Positions 1 through 8,525 are shown, counted from the first letter of the stretch. The stretch is DNA of 64,000 bases from Oceanobacillus iheyensis HTE831 (GCF_000011245.1 NC_004193.1:3264501-3328500); one strand, 5' to 3'. Notes: generated by a model not told the origin, from the sequence alone. A program made the numbers and translations.

Positions 1-141
1 ATTAATTCCACGTTGTTTTAACTCTTCTAGTTGTTCTTCTTTTCGAACCATTGCAGTAACTTGATGACTTTCATTTGACTGTAATTGATTAACAAGGTGC
101 GTACCAATTTGTCCATTTGCTCCAATTACTAGTACATTCAT
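1..141 (-). CDS. NAD(P)-binding (SDR-like) protein, N-terminal fragment cut by window edge
   Basis: Only the first 47 codons are visible; the gene runs off the left edge. The start is ATG at 141, preceded by an AGAAGGAG ribosome binding site. Residues 7-13 read GANGQIG, the GxxGxxG dinucleotide-binding turn of a Rossmann fold, followed by an amphipathic helix and VTAMVRKEEQ. This is the pattern of the NAD(P)H-binding, atypical short-chain dehydrogenase group (NmrA/YhfK type). The reaction cannot be read from this fragment. It lies about 80 bp downstream of the CidB-like gene on the same strand and may be transcribed from it. Confidence 0.75.
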   Translation of the reverse strand, partial: MNVLVIGANGQIGTHLVNQLQSNESHQVTAMVRKEEQLEELKQRGIN

Positions 142-221
142 GTATAACAACTCCTTCTTGTTAACTAATTCATCTTCTATTGTGTGTTGTTCCCATTACT
201 CATCTATTTCAAACAAAATCA

Positions 222-911
222 TTAAAAAATGAAAGATACCAGTAATGGAGCAAGCATCGATACAATCACTGCACTAACTACCATAGCTACTGTACCCAAA
301 GTACCCTCCAACTCATCTATTTCTAATGAATGGGCTGAACCAATTGCATGGGATGCACTGCCAATGCCCACTCCCCTTCCTACAACATGTTCTATACGCA
401 TTGTTTTAAAAAGGAAGCTTCGCATAAATACTCCACTTATTCCAGCCATAATAACAAAAACAGCTGTTAAAGACACTTGCCCACCGATAATATTTGTTAC
501 CTCGATAGCAATTGGTGTAGTAACTGATTTTGGAACAAGCGAGTAAATGATTGTTTCGTCTACTTGTAACAGCTTCGCTAAAATAATTCCAGAGAGAATC
601 CCAATAAACGCCCCTGCGATTGTGCCCATGAATATCGGGTATAACCATTTTAACAGCAGTTGTCGTCGTATATAGAGCGGGTAAGCCAACGCAACTACCG
701 CTGGTCCTAACAAATAGTGAATCCAGTCTCCTCCAAGCATATATGTCTCATAGGGAATTTCACTTATAAGTAAGAAAACAATAATGGCAACCGAACTTAC
801 TAATACAGGTAATGTCAGTGGATGATTCCATTTCTTATTTAGTTTTCGTGACAAAATATATATAGACAATGTGCCAATGATAAACACAATCGTCAATAAT
901 GAATTAATCAT
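222..911 (-). CDS. CidB/LrgB family membrane protein
   Basis: A 229-residue, very hydrophobic protein with about six to seven membrane segments and the LrgB-family stretch GIGSASHAIGSA near residues 180-191. CidB/LrgB proteins partner a small holin-like CidA/LrgA protein; the pairs influence murein hydrolase activity and autolysis, and related plant and bacterial proteins have been linked to organic-acid (glycolate/pyruvate) transport. Its ATG overlaps the end of the cidA-like gene by 8 bp, so the two are translationally coupled. I cannot tell CidB from LrgB by sequence alone. No adjacent CidR/LysR regulator or LytSR system lies inside the window. Confidence 0.85.
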   Translation of the reverse strand: MINSLLTIVFIIGTLSIYILSRKLNKKWNHPLTLPVLVSSVAIIVFLLISEIPYETYMLGGDWIHYLLGPAVVALAYPLYIRRQLLLKWLYPIFMGTIAGAFIGILSGIILAKLLQVDETIIYSLVPKSVTTPIAIEVTNIIGGQVSLTAVFVIMAGISGVFMRSFLFKTMRIEHVVGRGVGIGSASHAIGSAHSLEIDELEGTLGTVAMVVSAVIVSMLAPLLVSFIF

Positions 912-1281
912 GCTTTAATTCCTTCTTCCTAACTAACCACTGGCTAACATGTCCAGATATCACAATCACTAACGCTGTACTAACAATGATAATCGCTATT
1001 AAAAAAATGCCACTGCCTGCAAAAAGATGGAGAAAAGAAATAATACCTACTGTTGCAGGAATAAAAAATAATGGTAAATGTTTTACTAAGAGTAATGCTC
1101 CTTGGTCTACCCATGACGGTTTGACTAATCCGGTAATTAATAAAACAAATAATAAAATCATTCCAATAACACTACCTGGTAGGGTTAAATTTAAAAAATC
1201 ATGAATCCATGTTCCCATTTGATATAAAACAATAAGTAATAACGTATGTATAATTACTTTTCCAACGTAAACCACCTTCAT
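904..1281 (-). CDS. CidA/LrgA holin-like protein
   Basis: A 125-residue protein with four predicted membrane helices and the family landmarks LPGSVIGMILLF (about residues 34-45) and HLPLFFIPATVGII. Members form holin-like oligomers in the cytoplasmic membrane and act with the following CidB/LrgB protein in control of cell lysis or small organic-acid flux. I chose ATG at 1281: AAAGGA lies six bases ahead of it, whereas a GTG one codon upstream would be too close. It is the first gene of a two-gene unit overlapping its partner by 8 bp. Confidence 0.85.
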   Translation of the reverse strand: MKVVYVGKVIIHTLLLIVLYQMGTWIHDFLNLTLPGSVIGMILLFVLLITGLVKPSWVDQGALLLVKHLPLFFIPATVGIISFLHLFAGSGIFLIAIIIVSTALVIVISGHVSQWLVRKKELKHD

Positions 1282-1597
1282 CACTGTTCCTTTCCTTCAC
1301 CCTTACAATCAGACTTAAAACAAATGGTGAGCCTCTATAAACTAATGTATGAGGTCTCACCTTATTGTTTTAAGTTGAAACTTATTCCTAGCTACCTTAC
1401 TCTTTTTTTACTAATTGAAATACAATGAAATTAAGACGATTAAAATACTCTTTAAAACTTTGGATGTAACTATAAATCTTCAGTAGAATATATTTATTTT
1501 ATCACCAAGTCATAACCCTCTACACCTTGTATGACCATATTAGATACTATCTTATCAAAAGATGAAGAAGGAAGGAAATCTCTTCTTAAATAAAAAA
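1282..1597. other. Intergenic region between pst terminator and cidA-like gene
   Basis: No gene is supported here. A hairpin spans 1326-1361 (arms 1326-1335 and 1351-1361, one bulged base); on the minus strand it is followed by a short T-rich run, so it could be a leader hairpin or terminator upstream of the cidA-like gene. A short minus-strand reading frame of about 35 codons ends near 1500, but it has no ribosome binding site and I do not call it a gene. Confidence 0.4.
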
Positions 1598-1622
1598 GTT
1601 GCTGAGATATTTTCTCAACAAC
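1592..1622 (-). terminator. Rho-independent terminator of the pst operon
   Basis: Imperfect hairpin with arms around 1598-1607 and 1611-1622. On the minus strand the stem is followed by six Ts (1592-1597). It sits just past the pstB stop codon. Confidence 0.8.
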
Positions 1623-1643
1623 TAAATAGGGAGATTATATAGT

Positions 1644-2474
1644 TTAACCAAATCGACCGGAAATATAATCTTCGGTTCTTTGATCTGAAGGTTTCGTAAA
1701 GATACGATCTGTATCATCAAATTCTACCACTTCTCCGTTTAAGAAGAATGCTGTTTTATCAGAAATTCGTGCAGCTTGTTGCATATTATGGGTCACTATT
1801 ATAATGGAATAGTCTTTTTTCAATTCCTGCACAAGTTCTTCTATACGAAGTGTTGACTTAGGGTCTAGGGCAGATGTTGGTTCATCCATTAAAATTACAT
1901 TAGGTTCAATTGCTAAACAACGTGCGATACATAAACGTTGCTGTTGTCCACCTGACAGTCCATACGCGTTCTCATTAAGACGATCTTTTACTTCGTCCCA
2001 AATAGAAGCCCCTCTTAAACTTTTTTCTACAATCTCATCCAGTACTTTTTTATTTTTAATACCGTGAATCTTTGGGCCATAAGCTACATTTTCATATATA
2101 GACTTCGGAAATGGATTTGGCTTTTGGAAAACCATACCTACATGGGTACGTAGATCCTCTACTTTAAACGAGCGATCTAAGATATTTTTTCCTCTATAGG
2201 TGATTGTTCCAGTCGTTTTTACCGTCGGAACTAATTCCACCATTCGATTCAATGTCTTTATATACGTTGATTTCCCACAGCCAGACGGTCCGATAATTGC
2301 AGTTACTTCTTTTTCATTTATAGCTAGGTTAATATCTTTTAACGCATGTGTTTCCCCGTACCATAAATTAAGATCTTTTGTATCATATACAATATTTTTA
2401 TTATTTACAGGTGCTTTTTTATCATTTTTATTAATATCTACTTGTACCTTCTTGTCCGCTGTTAATAAACTCAT
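1644..2474 (-). CDS. pstB: Phosphate ABC transporter ATPase PstB
   Basis: A 276-residue ATPase that powers the high-affinity phosphate importer at the inner face of the membrane. Walker [10 protein letters not shown] is at 62-70, signature LSGGQQQR at 173-180 and Walker B VILMDEP at 193-199; the segment [21 protein letters not shown] is PstB-specific. It carries about 25 extra, lysine-rich N-terminal residues compared with the usual ~250-residue PstB, but the AAGGAAGG ribosome binding site before ATG 2474 supports the long form. It is the last gene of pstSCAB, 25 bp after pstA, and is followed by a terminator. Confidence 0.96.
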   Translation of the reverse strand: MSLLTADKKVQVDINKNDKKAPVNNKNIVYDTKDLNLWYGETHALKDINLAINEKEVTAIIGPSGCGKSTYIKTLNRMVELVPTVKTTGTITYRGKNILDRSFKVEDLRTHVGMVFQKPNPFPKSIYENVAYGPKIHGIKNKKVLDEIVEKSLRGASIWDEVKDRLNENAYGLSGGQQQRLCIARCLAIEPNVILMDEPTSALDPKSTLRIEELVQELKKDYSIIIVTHNMQQAARISDKTAFFLNGEVVEFDDTDRIFTKPSDQRTEDYISGRFG

Positions 2475-2499
2475 ATTTTTTCCTTCCTTTCACTTACAA

Positions 2500-3390
2500 T
2501 TAATAACGCTGTTGAAATTTATTTCGGATAATAATAGCAATCGAGTTTAATAGGAACAATAAAACTAGCAATACAATAATTGTAGCTGCTGCTAGATATG
2601 CATACTCCGCTACCAATGAAGAATCTAACGTCCAATAATAGATTTGCATTGGCAATGCAGTAAATGTATCAAATACTCCTCCAGGGAACGGAATGAGCAA
2701 TGCCGGTATGCCTAATACTGTTAATGGTGCAGTTTCCCCAATTGCTCTAGATAAGGCTAGGATCGATCCAGTTAATATCCCAGGTAGTGCAGCTGGTAAC
2801 ACTATTTTTTTCACGGTTTGCCATTTCGTCGCCCCCATACCATAGGATGCTTCACTAAGATGACCAGGAACCGCACGAATTGCTTCTTGTGCCGCTACAA
2901 TTACAATAGGTAATACTAAGAGTGATAAAGTTAATCCTCCGGCTAAAATGACATTCCCGAATTCTAACGTCCGTACGAATAAGGTGAGGCCGAGTAAACC
3001 ATATACAATCGATGGTACACCTGCTAGGTTGGAAATATTTGTTGCTATAAACGATTGGAACTTGCCTTTTTTGGCATATAACTCCAAGTATATTGCAGTA
3101 CCTACACCAATTAGCATCGTAACCGGGATTACAATCAGCATTAACCAAGCTGTACCTAATATTGCTCCCATAATTCCTGCTCTCTCAGGTGCTGTAGAAA
3201 GGTGACCCGTTAAGAAATCCCAGTTAATATAGGTGACCCCTTGTGTCAGTACTCGAACAATGAGAACTGCCAATACTACTAAACCGAACATCGTTGCTGC
3301 TAAAAATAGATATTTTGAGAGATTATTTTTTCGGATACGAGATGACATCCGCTTCTGTACTTGTTCAATATCCACATACTTTGTGCTCAT
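2500..3390 (-). CDS. pstA: Phosphate ABC transporter permease PstA
   Basis: A 296-residue membrane protein with about six helices and the binding-protein-dependent permease loop around residues 180-205 (EASYGMGATKWQTVKKIVLPAALPGI), which docks on PstB. It forms the membrane channel with PstC. The first ~25 residues are a basic cytoplasmic tail. Its ATG abuts the pstC stop codon (TAGATG) with GGAGG placed eight bases upstream, so translation is coupled. Order S-C-A-B is the standard pst order; B. subtilis carries two pstB genes, but only one is present here. Confidence 0.95.
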   Translation of the reverse strand: MSTKYVDIEQVQKRMSSRIRKNNLSKYLFLAATMFGLVVLAVLIVRVLTQGVTYINWDFLTGHLSTAPERAGIMGAILGTAWLMLIVIPVTMLIGVGTAIYLELYAKKGKFQSFIATNISNLAGVPSIVYGLLGLTLFVRTLEFGNVILAGGLTLSLLVLPIVIVAAQEAIRAVPGHLSEASYGMGATKWQTVKKIVLPAALPGILTGSILALSRAIGETAPLTVLGIPALLIPFPGGVFDTFTALPMQIYYWTLDSSLVAEYAYLAAATIIVLLVLLFLLNSIAIIIRNKFQQRY

Positions 3391-4341
3391 CTAGTATTCC
3401 TCCCTAAACTTACGGGAAATATATCTTGCTAGTAAGTTCATAATTAAAGTGAAAACGAATAGTGTTAATGCTACTGCATATAAACTGTAATAGATGGTAG
3501 ATCCTGCTGGGGCTTCTCCACCAGAAACTTCAACAATATACGCAGTCATTGTTTGCATCGATTGCGTGATATCGAAGGTAAAGTTTTTCGAACTACCACT
3601 TGCGATGGTCACGATCATGGTTTCTCCAATCGCACGAGAAATACCTAGTACAAATGAAGAGATAATTCCAGATAATGCAGCTGGAATAACGACCCTAAAT
3701 GTTGTTTCTAACCTTGTTGCACCTAATGCTAGTGCTCCTTCACGCATGGAATTCGGTACCGAAGACATTGCATCTTCTGATAAAGATGCAATCATTGGGA
3801 TAATCATTACTCCCATCACGATACCAGGACTCAAAATATTGGTAGCTTCCACGGAAGGAAACACCATCCGTATCAGAGGTGTTACAAAAGTAAACGCAAA
3901 GAAACCATAAACAATCGTAGGAATTCCTGCTAGTATTTCTAATAAAGGTTTTACTGTACGACGTACTTTATCTGATGCAAATTCACTCAGGTAAACAGCT
4001 GACATTAAACCTACTGGTCCTGCAACTAACATTGCAATGACCGAAGATATTATAGTACCGGTTAGTAATGGGAGGACACCAAATTCCGGATTTTGACTTA
4101 GCGGTTTTAATACTGTCCCTGTGAAGAATTCAATAATTGGTACTCGTTGAAAAAACGCTATTGATTCAGCTAATAACGTATATATAATACCTGCTGTTGT
4201 TAGAATCGATATGGAGGCAATTAATACCAAAAATACCGGTACTAGTTTCTCTGTAATTTGAGAAACACTCTTCTTTTGCTTATTCGCCTCAATCATCTTT
4301 CTAACAGAAGCAGTATTCTTATTTTCGCTGCTTGCTGCCAT
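3391..4341 (-). CDS. pstC: Phosphate ABC transporter permease PstC
   Basis: A 316-residue membrane protein, first permease gene of the phosphate importer. After a charged ~30-residue N-terminal tail it shows about six helices and the conserved cytoplasmic motif REGALALGATRLETTFRVV near residue 205, the contact with PstB. The start at 4341 has AAGGAG at a rather long spacing of 11 bases. A stem-loop without a T-run separates it from pstS, which fits stronger production of PstS than of the membrane subunits. Confidence 0.95.
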   Translation of the reverse strand: MAASSENKNTASVRKMIEANKQKKSVSQITEKLVPVFLVLIASISILTTAGIIYTLLAESIAFFQRVPIIEFFTGTVLKPLSQNPEFGVLPLLTGTIISSVIAMLVAGPVGLMSAVYLSEFASDKVRRTVKPLLEILAGIPTIVYGFFAFTFVTPLIRMVFPSVEATNILSPGIVMGVMIIPMIASLSEDAMSSVPNSMREGALALGATRLETTFRVVIPAALSGIISSFVLGISRAIGETMIVTIASGSSKNFTFDITQSMQTMTAYIVEVSGGEAPAGSTIYYSLYAVALTLFVFTLIMNLLARYISRKFREEY

Positions 4342-4382
4342 TCTTAAAGCACTCCTTCTTCGCGCTTACACTTACAACAAGA

Positions 4383-4410
4383 TGAGAACCAACAATATTA
4401 TCGGTCCTCA
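4383..4410 (-). other. pstS-pstC intercistronic stem-loop
   Basis: Arms 4383-4390 and 4403-4410 pair over eight positions in the minus-strand RNA (one G-U pair) around a 12-base loop. No U-run follows, so it is more likely a processing or 3'-stabilising hairpin, or a partial attenuator, than a full terminator. Such a structure would let the binding protein be made in excess over PstCAB. This is inference from position and shape. Confidence 0.45.
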
Positions 4411-4434
4411 CCTCGACAAGAATATTCGACTAAT

Positions 4435-5412
4435 TTATTTTAATACTTCTAATTCTTCTACTAGACTTTGAGCCTCTTCTTCAGGAATCGGCGCAAATCC
4501 AGTTTCTCCTGCAAATGTGTTTACGTTATTCATAATGTAGATCGCGTAGTCGAGGACTTGAGGTTTTTCTTGAGCGTTACCTACATTAAGGTACGTAAAT
4601 ACGGGTCTAGTAAATCCTGCATAGTCACCATCTTCAGCAATAGTGTCTAGAGATGGTTCAACAGGTCCGTCTCCGAAATCGATGTTTACTGCTTGAATAC
4701 TATCTTTATTGCTATCATAGTAACCAAACCCGAAGAATCCTATTGCATTTTCATCTTGAGAAATCAACGTTACTAGTGTGGAATAATCTTGTTGAAGATC
4801 AATTGTTTCCACTAGATCCTGTTCTTCTAAAATATTTTCATAGAAGAACTCATACGTTCCGTGATTTTCATTTGGTCCATACGTTTGAATTGGTTGATCA
4901 GGCCAAGAAGAATCAATATCTGACCAATTTGTATATTCACCAAGGAAAATACCTTGCACTTGCTCTTGTGTTAATTCTGTTGCCCAATCATTATCTGGAT
5001 GGGTTACAATTGTTAAACCGTCTAGAGCAACTTTTAATTCTTTTACATCTATTCCAAGTTCATCCGCTTTTGCTTGTTCTTCTTCTTTTATTAAGCGAGA
5101 AGCATCATTAAAGTCTGTCCCGTTTTCGGCTAAGAATTTTTCAAATCCTGCACTCGTTCCAGCACGACTAACTTCCACTGATACGCCCGGTTGTTCATTA
5201 ATCATATACTCTTCCGCAAGACGAGCCATTAATGGATAAACAGTACCTGATCCATCAATAGCAACACTTCCTTCTAATTCTTCTGAGTTACTATTTGAAT
5301 CTGAATCTGAATTTGAATCTGACTCACCATTTGCGTCGTCAGATCCACATGCTGCTAACAGTACTAACAACATTGGTATAAGTAATACAAAAGCAAACTT
5401 CTTGAAATTCAT
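4435..5412 (-). CDS. pstS: Phosphate-binding lipoprotein PstS
   Basis: A 325-residue lipoprotein that captures phosphate outside the membrane and delivers it to PstCA. The signal peptide ends in the lipobox LAAC with Cys22 as the lipidated residue, followed by a Ser/Asp/Asn-rich linker (about 24-46). The mature part begins VAIDGSGTVYPLMARLAEEY, the phosphate-binding loop of the PstS family, and has RAGTSAGF and NENHGTYEFF further on. The start is ATG 5412 with GGAGG before it. A well-formed Pho box and promoter lie about 70-120 bp upstream, so it should be induced by PhoPR when phosphate is scarce. Confidence 0.96.
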   Translation of the reverse strand: MNFKKFAFVLLIPMLLVLLAACGSDDANGESDSNSDSDSNSNSEELEGSVAIDGSGTVYPLMARLAEEYMINEQPGVSVEVSRAGTSAGFEKFLAENGTDFNDASRLIKEEEQAKADELGIDVKELKVALDGLTIVTHPDNDWATELTQEQVQGIFLGEYTNWSDIDSSWPDQPIQTYGPNENHGTYEFFYENILEEQDLVETIDLQQDYSTLVTLISQDENAIGFFGFGYYDSNKDSIQAVNIDFGDGPVEPSLDTIAEDGDYAGFTRPVFTYLNVGNAQEKPQVLDYAIYIMNNVNTFAGETGFAPIPEEEAQSLVEELEVLK

Positions 5413-5477
5413 TTTTTAGGTCCTCCCCCTAATTTGTGTTTGTATATTTATGGGCTTATTTCCTGCCCTCACTTGTA

Positions 5478-5531
5478 AGTATAGGAAGAGAATATTAAGA
5501 AAGTTTATGGTAAGTGTTAAGTATTTGTAAA
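5478..5531 (-). promoter_or_regulatory. PhoP-regulated promoter of pstSCAB (Pho box plus -10)
   Basis: On the minus strand four 6-base repeats follow each other at an exact 11-bp period: TTTACA (5526-5531), TTAACA (5515-5520), CATAAA (5504-5509) and TTAATA (5493-5498). The first two fit the B. subtilis PhoP consensus TT(A/T)ACA; the last two are degenerate. A TATACT -10 element (5478-5483) lies nine bases beyond the last repeat, and no good -35 is present, as usual for activator-dependent Pho promoters. Confidence 0.85.
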
Positions 5532-5618
5532 TTCCTAGTTCGATAAACTCATAAATTCAAACTCCAACCAAGGAAGGGGGCCGTTTTCCCCCTAACCATA
5601 TTTTTTTATGAGAAACGC

Positions 5619-5663
5619 AAAAAAACTGTCTCGTAAGTCTTATGTGACTCGCGAGACAGTTTT
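5619..5663 (-). terminator. Terminator after the HrtAB-like operon
   Basis: Twelve-bp perfect stem (arms 5622-5633 and 5652-5663) with a second inner stem in the loop. On the minus strand it is followed by a run of seven Ts. It closes the ABC exporter operon that ends at 5671. Confidence 0.9.
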
Positions 5664-5670
5664 CACTTTA

Positions 5671-6357
5671 TTACTCCGATTGTAGTTGTGATTGTAATTC
5701 CATTTTTCCATCTGTGATCTGATACACTTTGTCACAGTCATCTATCAACCTTGTATCATGTGTTACGACGATGGTAGTTGTATTTTTTTCTTTCGTAATC
5801 TCTTTCAACATTCGCATAACCTCAAATGCACGATCTGAATCTAATGAGGCGGTTGGTTCATCAGCAAGTATAATGCTGGGGTTTGTATAAAGTGCTTTAG
5901 CAATAGCAACACGCTGTCTTTCTCCACCAGAGAGATCGCTTGGAAAGTTCTTTAGTAAGTGTTCAATTCCTAAAGATTTATATAATTGTTCCAGCTCTTC
6001 CCCTTTTAAATTATTCTTTTTCACTTTATCTAATAATTGCATTTGTTGCTTTATATTTAAAAATGGAACCAGGTTCGAAGCCTGTAGTACGAATCCTACT
6101 TCTTTCAAACGAACTTTTGAACGTTTTTTTTCATTTAGTTCTGTTATTGGTGTTCCGTTAATATATACATCTCCATCAGAGGGAGTCTGTAATCCGCCTG
6201 CTATGGTTAAAAATGTACTCTTACCAGATCCAGATGGGCCAATTACTGCAATCAGTTCACCTGCTTTTGCTTCGAAATACGTATGTTTCATGGCTTCCAC
6301 TTTTGTATGCCCGGATCCAAAGACTTTTTGTACATTTTCTAATTGTAAAATTGTCAT
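5671..6357 (-). CDS. ABC exporter ATPase, HrtA/MacB-like
   Basis: A 228-residue ATPase of the MacB/LolD group: Walker A GPSGSGKST (40-48), signature LSGGERQR (142-149), Walker B IILADEP (162-168) and the family phrase ADEPTASLDSDRAFEV. It pairs with the single FtsX-type permease immediately upstream. Overall the pair resembles staphylococcal HrtA/HrtB, which protects cells from haem toxicity, more than peptide-sensing systems such as BceAB, whose permease has ten helices. No HssRS-like two-component genes lie nearby, so haem as the substrate is only a suggestion. A terminator follows. Confidence 0.8.
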   Translation of the reverse strand: MTILQLENVQKVFGSGHTKVEAMKHTYFEAKAGELIAVIGPSGSGKSTFLTIAGGLQTPSDGDVYINGTPITELNEKKRSKVRLKEVGFVLQASNLVPFLNIKQQMQLLDKVKKNNLKGEELEQLYKSLGIEHLLKNFPSDLSGGERQRVAIAKALYTNPSIILADEPTASLDSDRAFEVMRMLKEITKEKNTTTIVVTHDTRLIDDCDKVYQITDGKMELQSQLQSE

Positions 6358-6363
6358 CTTTCC

Positions 6364-7431
6364 TTAGCCTCCAATCGCTTTCAATGGATCTATTTTTACT
6401 ATTGTTTGCACGGATATAAATGCTCCAATAACAGAAACAAGAATAAGAACAACTGCATACACAAACATGTCCAGATAATTAAACGAAACCGGAACTTCTG
6501 GCGGTAAGAAGTAACCCGTCAGAATGGTCAATACTAATCCAATGACCACTCCAGCGAAGGATAGAAGGAAGGTTTGCGCAATTACTGATTTTGCTAAGTA
6601 GCCAGAGGAAATCCCCTGTGCCTTCATCACACCAAAGATACTTACCTTTTGAATGGTTAATACATATAAGAAAATAGCTAGAATAACCGCAGATATAACA
6701 AATAAGAAATATATCATGAAAGATAATGTTAAGTTTTGTTCTGTATAACCAGGGAGATTTTCGATAAATGTTTGTGTATCGACTACTTGCAGTTCTTCAT
6801 CTACAGCTATTTCATTTAAGTTATTTGAACGAACTACGAATGCATTTACTTGTTCGTCGCCTTGTTCCACTGCTTCTCCATATTGCAACGTTTGTAGTGT
6901 TTCAAAATTTGTATACAAAACAGGAGCTGCGTTAAATCGAGCATTGTCAGTAAAGCCGACGATAGTTAACTTCTCATCAATAGAAGAAAGTGATAATTCA
7001 TCTCCTACTGCAAAACCTTCTTGCTTTAAAGATTCATCTGCAATTACTTCACCTTCATTAGTAAATTCTTCTCCTTCTGTCACATTCGGCATGATAAATT
7101 CATCTTTATGTATTCCAAATATGAATGTATTTGCTTTGTTATCTCCATTACTTGCAATTGCACTTTGCTGCCCTAATTCAGCATAATCCTCTGATCCTTC
7201 TCCATCGTAGTCTTCTGCCTGCATTACAGACTGTTGCAAACGAAGATCTGATTCTTCGGTGAGAATTACCCCGTCTGCTTCCCATTTATCGACTGCTTCT
7301 TTATTTAAATCCTCCAGTCCATTGGCTAAGCCCGATAAAAAGAATACAAGGTAAGAAACGAGCATCAATACTCCGATAACGAGGGTAAATCGAAGTTTAT
7401 TATTTTTTATTTCATTCCAGGCTAGAAACAT
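6364..7431 (-). CDS. FtsX-family ABC permease, HrtB-like
   Basis: A 355-residue permease with one N-terminal helix (about 15-36), a large extracytoplasmic domain (about 37-230) and three C-terminal helices, the four-helix MacB/FtsX layout. The end of the protein, including FLYVLTIQKVSIFGVMKAQG and the closing KIDPLKAIGG, closely follows HrtB as I remember it. The extracellular domain is strongly acidic (for example DYDGEGSEDYAE), which could suit a salt-tolerant organism. It is the first gene of a two-gene operon, and its stop lies six bases ahead of the ATPase start codon. Confidence 0.78.
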   Translation of the reverse strand: MFLAWNEIKNNKLRFTLVIGVLMLVSYLVFFLSGLANGLEDLNKEAVDKWEADGVILTEESDLRLQQSVMQAEDYDGEGSEDYAELGQQSAIASNGDNKANTFIFGIHKDEFIMPNVTEGEEFTNEGEVIADESLKQEGFAVGDELSLSSIDEKLTIVGFTDNARFNAAPVLYTNFETLQTLQYGEAVEQGDEQVNAFVVRSNNLNEIAVDEELQVVDTQTFIENLPGYTEQNLTLSFMIYFLFVISAVILAIFLYVLTIQKVSIFGVMKAQGISSGYLAKSVIAQTFLLSFAGVVIGLVLTILTGYFLPPEVPVSFNYLDMFVYAVVLILVSVIGAFISVQTIVKIDPLKAIGG

Positions 7432-7519
7432 CTAAGTACCTCTTTTCCTATTCTTTATTTACATATAGTTTAATTCATTCCTCTTTCTATAGCGAATTAA
7501 ACCGCCTATAAACATGCAG

Positions 7520-7557
7520 AAAGACCACGTTACAGTATTTCTATTCGTGGTCTTTTT
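7520..7557. terminator. Hairpin between HrtB-like gene and small ORF
   Basis: Ten-bp stem (arms 7520-7529 and 7546-7555) with a 16-base loop. The T-run is better on the plus strand (TCTTTTT), although no plus-strand gene ends here. On the minus strand it would end the 46-codon gene that stops at 7596. Probably acts in both directions. Confidence 0.6.
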
Positions 7558-7595
7558 GTTCTACTAGTTATCGTATTCATGTACTGATTCGATTA

Positions 7596-7736
7596 CTATT
7601 TTTTACTTTTGTACTCATTTGGAGTGGTTCCTTGACCCTCACTGTGGTTTTTGAAAGGGCTCTTTCTTCCGTTACGTTTTTCACCAGAATTAGAATTCTC
7701 TTTAAACTGATTATTATTGCTGTGCTTTTCAGACAT
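7596..7736 (-). CDS. Small hydrophilic protein of unknown function (46 aa)
   Basis: A longer reading frame exists, but ATG 7736 has a strong AAGGAGG eight bases upstream and is the better start, giving a 46-residue protein rich in Asn, Ser, Lys and Gly with no hydrophobic segment and no cysteine. Small, unstructured, Lys/Asn-rich proteins of this size in sporeformers are often minor spore proteins, but I cannot match this one to a named Ssp family. It is monocistronic and divergent from the XRE gene. Confidence 0.55.
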   Translation of the reverse strand: MSEKHSNNNQFKENSNSGEKRNGRKSPFKNHSEGQGTTPNEYKSKK

Positions 7737-7790
7737 TTGATCATCCTCCTTGTATTTATTTTCTTCTAGGGAGGTAAATTTATACACATA

Positions 7791-7845
7791 TTGACTCGCC
7801 AATAAATGCAATATATAATTTACTTATGTAATATATATATTACAT
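7791..7845 (+). promoter_or_regulatory. SigmaA promoter with palindromic operator for the XRE gene
   Basis: TTGACT (7791-7796), a 17-bp spacer and TATAAT (7814-7819) make a near-consensus promoter. A perfect 20-bp palindrome, ATGTAATATATATATTACAT (7826-7845), begins at the expected transcription start, 15 bp ahead of the XRE start codon. It is well placed for repression by the encoded regulator; that it is the binding site is inferred. Confidence 0.75.
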
Positions 7846-7860
7846 GTTAAGGAGAATACT

Positions 7861-8061
7861 ATGATTAATCGTGTGAAATTAACTCGAATGGAAAAAAATT
7901 TAACACAACAACAATTAGCAGCACGCACAGGGATAACGAGACAAACAGTTGGGTTAATAGAAAAAGGACAATATAACCCGTCATTACAACTATGCATTAA
8001 GATAGCAAAAGAATTAGAAGTAACGTTAAATGATTTATTCTGGGAGGAGAACAACTCATGA
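7861..8061 (+). CDS. Small XRE-family transcriptional regulator
   Basis: A 66-residue protein that is almost entirely a Cro/CI-type helix-turn-helix: LTQQQLAARTGITRQTVGLIEKGQYNPSLQLCIKIA gives helix 2, turn and recognition helix. There is no ligand or dimerisation domain beyond the fold. Such single-domain regulators usually sit in front of a membrane-protein gene which they control, as here: the stop overlaps the start of the next gene by 4 bp (ATGA). The operator at the promoter suggests negative autoregulation of both genes. Confidence 0.9.
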   Translation: MINRVKLTRMEKNLTQQQLAARTGITRQTVGLIEKGQYNPSLQLCIKIAKELEVTLNDLFWEENNS

Positions 8062-8525
8062 ATTCTTGGTTAAATGTATTTCTACCGAATGATGAATACA
8101 AAAAACAAAGAGTACTTTATTTTTTAGCTGAAGGCGGCGGTTTATTAGCTTTATATTTAATACTTATGTTAATTTTTATGGACTACTTTACAATAATAAA
8201 ATGGAGCTCTTTCTTAACAATCGGACTAGGGTTGATCATTTTCATTTTTTATGTATTTTTCAGATATACTTTATCAGGCATTGAATACACGGATATTATG
8301 ACAGACTCTCAACTTCATAAATCGAAAAAAGAACTTCGTAAAAAAAGTATATGGATGAGTGCATTTATGATTGTCGGTCTCTATATAAATTATTTTATTG
8401 GGTCACAAAACGGAGATTGGTATGACCCTCTTGGAATAGGAATACTAGCAGGGATTTTCATGTATATATTTGAATTAATTTCACTAAAACGATCTTACCG
8501 GAAAAATAAGGACCTTATCGACTAA
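8058..8525 (+). CDS. Membrane protein coupled to XRE regulator
   Basis: A 155-residue protein with four predicted membrane helices (about 23-42, 50-72, 98-114, 126-145) in two pairs and a basic C-terminus. It overlaps the preceding regulator gene by 4 bp and so is translated with it. Such regulator/membrane-protein pairs are common in Firmicutes and mostly uncharacterised. I recognise no catalytic or transport motif, and the function is unknown. Confidence 0.7.
   Translation: MNSWLNVFLPNDEYKKQRVLYFLAEGGGLLALYLILMLIFMDYFTIIKWSSFLTIGLGLIIFIFYVFFRYTLSGIEYTDIMTDSQLHKSKKELRKKSIWMSAFMIVGLYINYFIGSQNGDWYDPLGIGILAGIFMYIFELISLKRSYRKNKDLID

Noticed and set aside
1326..1361. T-box or other riboswitch in the cidA-like leader
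   Set aside because: Only one hairpin is present; the T-box sequence and other conserved riboswitch elements are missing.
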